The position numbers and the translations under genes are program-made. Under the pieces are notes generated by a model, which saw only the letters and a list, made by a program, of their open reading frames with translations, did not search any database and was not told the origin of the DNA. A DNA stretch of 16,902 nt from Acidobacteriota bacterium (GTDB taxonomy: Bacteria > Acidobacteriota > Terriglobia > Terriglobales > Acidobacteriaceae). The first letter of the stretch is position 1; each line of letters begins with the position of its first letter. The stretch lies in NCBI GenBank assembly GCA_021793595.1, contig JAJYSL010000085.1, positions 1-16,902 on the forward strand, given 5' to 3'. This document shows, in pieces, positions 15,573 to 16,902 of the stretch.

Positions 15573-15627
15573 CCGGTCATAGCGTGTCGCGGGCAATTCA
15601 ATTCCAACTCATCCCCGGAGACTAGAA

Positions 15628-16713
15628 ATGGCAGAAGATAAAGAACGCACACGTGCGATCGATCTGGCGCTGGCGCAGATTGAAAAGCAATTTGGCAAGG
15701 GATCCATCATGCGTCTCGGCAACAAAGAGGCGATCGTTCCCATTTCTGTCATCTCCACCGGATCAATTTCTTTTGACGCCGCTCTCGGCGTCGGTGGTGT
15801 TCCGCGCGGCCGCGTGATTGAGATTTTCGGACCGGAATCCTCGGGTAAAACTACCATCACGCTGCAGATTATTGCCGAAGCGCAAAAGGCCGGCGGCATG
15901 GCGGCGTTTGTCGATGCGGAGCACGCGCTCGATCCTCAATACGCGAAAAAGCTGGGCGTCGATGTCGACAATCTGCTGATCTCTCAGCCGGACTATGGCG
16001 AGCAGGCCCTCGAAATCACCGAAGCGCTGGTGCGTTCGGGCGCAATCGACGTGCTGGTCGTCGACTCAGTGGCGGCGTTGGTGCCGAAGGCGGAGCTGGA
16101 CGGCGAGATGGGCGACTCGCACATGGGATTGCAGGCGCGGCTCATGTCGCAGGCGCTTCGCAAGCTGACCGGAACCGTTTCGAAGTCGCGGACCTCGCTC
16201 ATCTTCATCAATCAAATTCGCGAGAAGATTGGCGTCATGTTCGGCAATCCGGAGACGACAACAGGTGGTCGCGCCTTGAAATTCTATTCTTCCGTCCGCG
16301 TCGATATTCGACGCATCGCTGCCGTAAAAGAGGGCGATGTGGTGGTGGGTTCGAGAACCAAGGTGAAGATCGTCAAGAACAAAGTGGCGGCGCCGTTTCG
16401 GGACGCGGAGTTCGACATTTTGTACGGCGAAGGCATCTCGCGCGAGGGCGATGTGCTGGACCAGGCGGTACTGCACAACATCGTGGAAAAATCCGGCGCG
16501 TGGTACAGCTTCTCTGGAGAGCGCATCGGCCAGGGCAGGGAAAACGTCCGGCAATTCTTCAAAGACAATAAGGACACCTTCGCGCGGGTGGAGACTGCGC
16601 TGAGACAGAAGCTCGGTATTGCCGGCAAGAGCGACGCGCCCGATGTTCCCGCGATCCCCGTAAACGGAGCCGCCGCCGCGCAGGAAGTGGTGAAAGCCGC
16701 AGGCAAGAAGTAG
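15628..16713 (+). CDS. recA: Recombinase RecA
   Basis: ATP-dependent DNA strand-exchange protein for recombination repair and SOS induction. The 361-residue length is normal. Walker A is GPESSGKT (68-75), the catalytic Glu is at ~98 in DAEHA, Walker B is LVVDSVAAL (143-151), and loop L2 covers [22 protein letters not shown] near 197-218 in its usual order. [22 protein letters not shown] and the Ala-rich C-terminal tail are also typical. GGAGA lies 7 bases before the ATG. An extended -10 promoter and a leader palindrome lie upstream, and a strong hairpin terminator follows 21 bases past the stop. It therefore looks monocistronic; no recX follows. Confidence 0.99.
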   Translation: MAEDKERTRAIDLALAQIEKQFGKGSIMRLGNKEAIVPISVISTGSISFDAALGVGGVPRGRVIEIFGPESSGKTTITLQIIAEAQKAGGMAAFVDAEHALDPQYAKKLGVDVDNLLISQPDYGEQALEITEALVRSGAIDVLVVDSVAALVPKAELDGEMGDSHMGLQARLMSQALRKLTGTVSKSRTSLIFINQIREKIGVMFGNPETTTGGRALKFYSSVRVDIRRIAAVKEGDVVVGSRTKVKIVKNKVAAPFRDAEFDILYGEGISREGDVLDQAVLHNIVEKSGAWYSFSGERIGQGRENVRQFFKDNKDTFARVETALRQKLGIAGKSDAPDVPAIPVNGAAAAQEVVKAAGKK

Positions 16714-16734
16714 AAGGCATCGACGTATTCGTGC

Positions 16735-16770
16735 AATAAATGGGCCGAGGCAGGCCCATTTATTTGTATT
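16735..16770. terminator. Strong bidirectional intrinsic terminator after recA
   Basis: AATAAATGGGCC pairs perfectly with GGCCCATTTATT over 12 bp around the loop GAGGCA, followed by TGTATT. The A-rich left arm makes it work in both directions. It lies 21 bases after the recA stop. Confidence 0.92.
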
Positions 16771-16777
16771 GAGTGAA

Positions 16778-16799
16778 GGTATGTTAGGTATGTTATAGT
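16778..16799 (+). promoter_or_regulatory. Promoter with tandem 9-bp repeat for the edge gene
   Basis: GGTATGTTA occurs twice in direct tandem (16778-16786 and 16787-16795). The second copy runs into an extended -10, TGTTATAGT (16791-16799). TTGAGT at 16769-16774 could be a -35, at 19 bases. The repeat over the -10 could bind a regulator. Confidence 0.5.
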
Positions 16800-16820
16800 A
16801 AGTTTTGTAAAGGAGAACCT

Positions 16821-16902
16821 ATGAAACAAGCGGATCGATTGAGGGAATATGCCAATAAGCAATATGTGGAACCCGCAAGGCGTGTCGGTAAACAGACAGT
16901 TT
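16821..16902 (+). CDS. Start of an unidentified gene, cut by window edge
   Basis: The first 27 codons are open to the end of the window (begins MKQADRLREYANKQYVEP, then a basic stretch with RRVGKQTV). AAAGGAG lies 5 bases before ATG 16821, a perfect ribosome site, and the upstream promoter is good. Composition is AT-richer than the recA side, suggesting an accessory gene. The start vaguely recalls a small conserved domain found at the N-terminus of some restriction-associated proteins, but this is from memory and too short to call. Confidence 0.7.
   Translation, partial: MKQADRLREYANKQYVEPARRVGKQTV

Noticed and set aside
15453..15627. Classical LexA box before recA
   Set aside because: Neither GAAC-N4-GTTC, CTGT-N8-ACAG nor GTTC-N7-GTTC was found by eye. 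Only the unrelated TACTT-N6-AAGTA palindrome is present.

Overview
The window looks like a chromosomal stretch from an Acidobacteriota bacterium, probably class Terriglobia. The reasons are a very large Oar-type TonB-dependent receptor with an N-terminal carboxypeptidase-regulatory-like domain, a DUF6526 membrane protein, a double-length ThyX-like protein, moderate-to-high GC, and several TTG starts behind strong Shine-Dalgarno sequences. This is inference from gene families; no 16S or other marker was compared. No tRNA, rRNA, IS element or CRISPR array was seen.

Left part (1-5630): the N-terminal ~680 residues of a TonB-dependent receptor run off the left edge on the minus strand. It is divergent, across 434 bp, from a secreted GH3 beta-glucosidase. 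The pairing suggests oligosaccharide capture and hydrolysis at the cell envelope. The GH3 gene converges on folP (dihydropteroate synthase) with only 3 bp between the stop codons.

Middle part (5741-9133, plus strand): dacB (PBP4-type peptidase), a two-helix DUF6526 protein, two tandem small lipoprotein c-type cytochromes (77 of 119 residues identical by eye) and a small multi-helix membrane protein. Between the second cytochrome and the membrane protein lies a 13-codon C-terminal remnant of a third cytochrome copy. Its stop codon overlaps the next start as ATGA.

Middle-right (9280-11814, minus strand): a DUF2071/YqjF-like protein, a FabG-type reductase and a secreted dienelactone-hydrolase-like enzyme, all in one direction and possibly one transcript.

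Right part (11876-16902, plus strand): an AT-richer membrane acyltransferase with no usable ATG start; a 526-residue tandem ThyX-like protein whose two halves each keep a different part of the ThyX signature; a DUF4188/monooxygenase-like gene broken by two nearby compensating frameshifts; and recA with an extended -10 promoter, a leader palindrome and a strong 12-bp bidirectional terminator. The last 100 bases begin an AT-rich gene with a perfect RBS and a tandem 9-bp repeat over its promoter, cut off by the window edge.

The observations most worth a second look are the split-signature ThyX fusion, the third-cytochrome remnant, the doubly frameshifted DUF4188 gene and the unfinished gene after recA. 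I did not find a clearly new multi-gene system.
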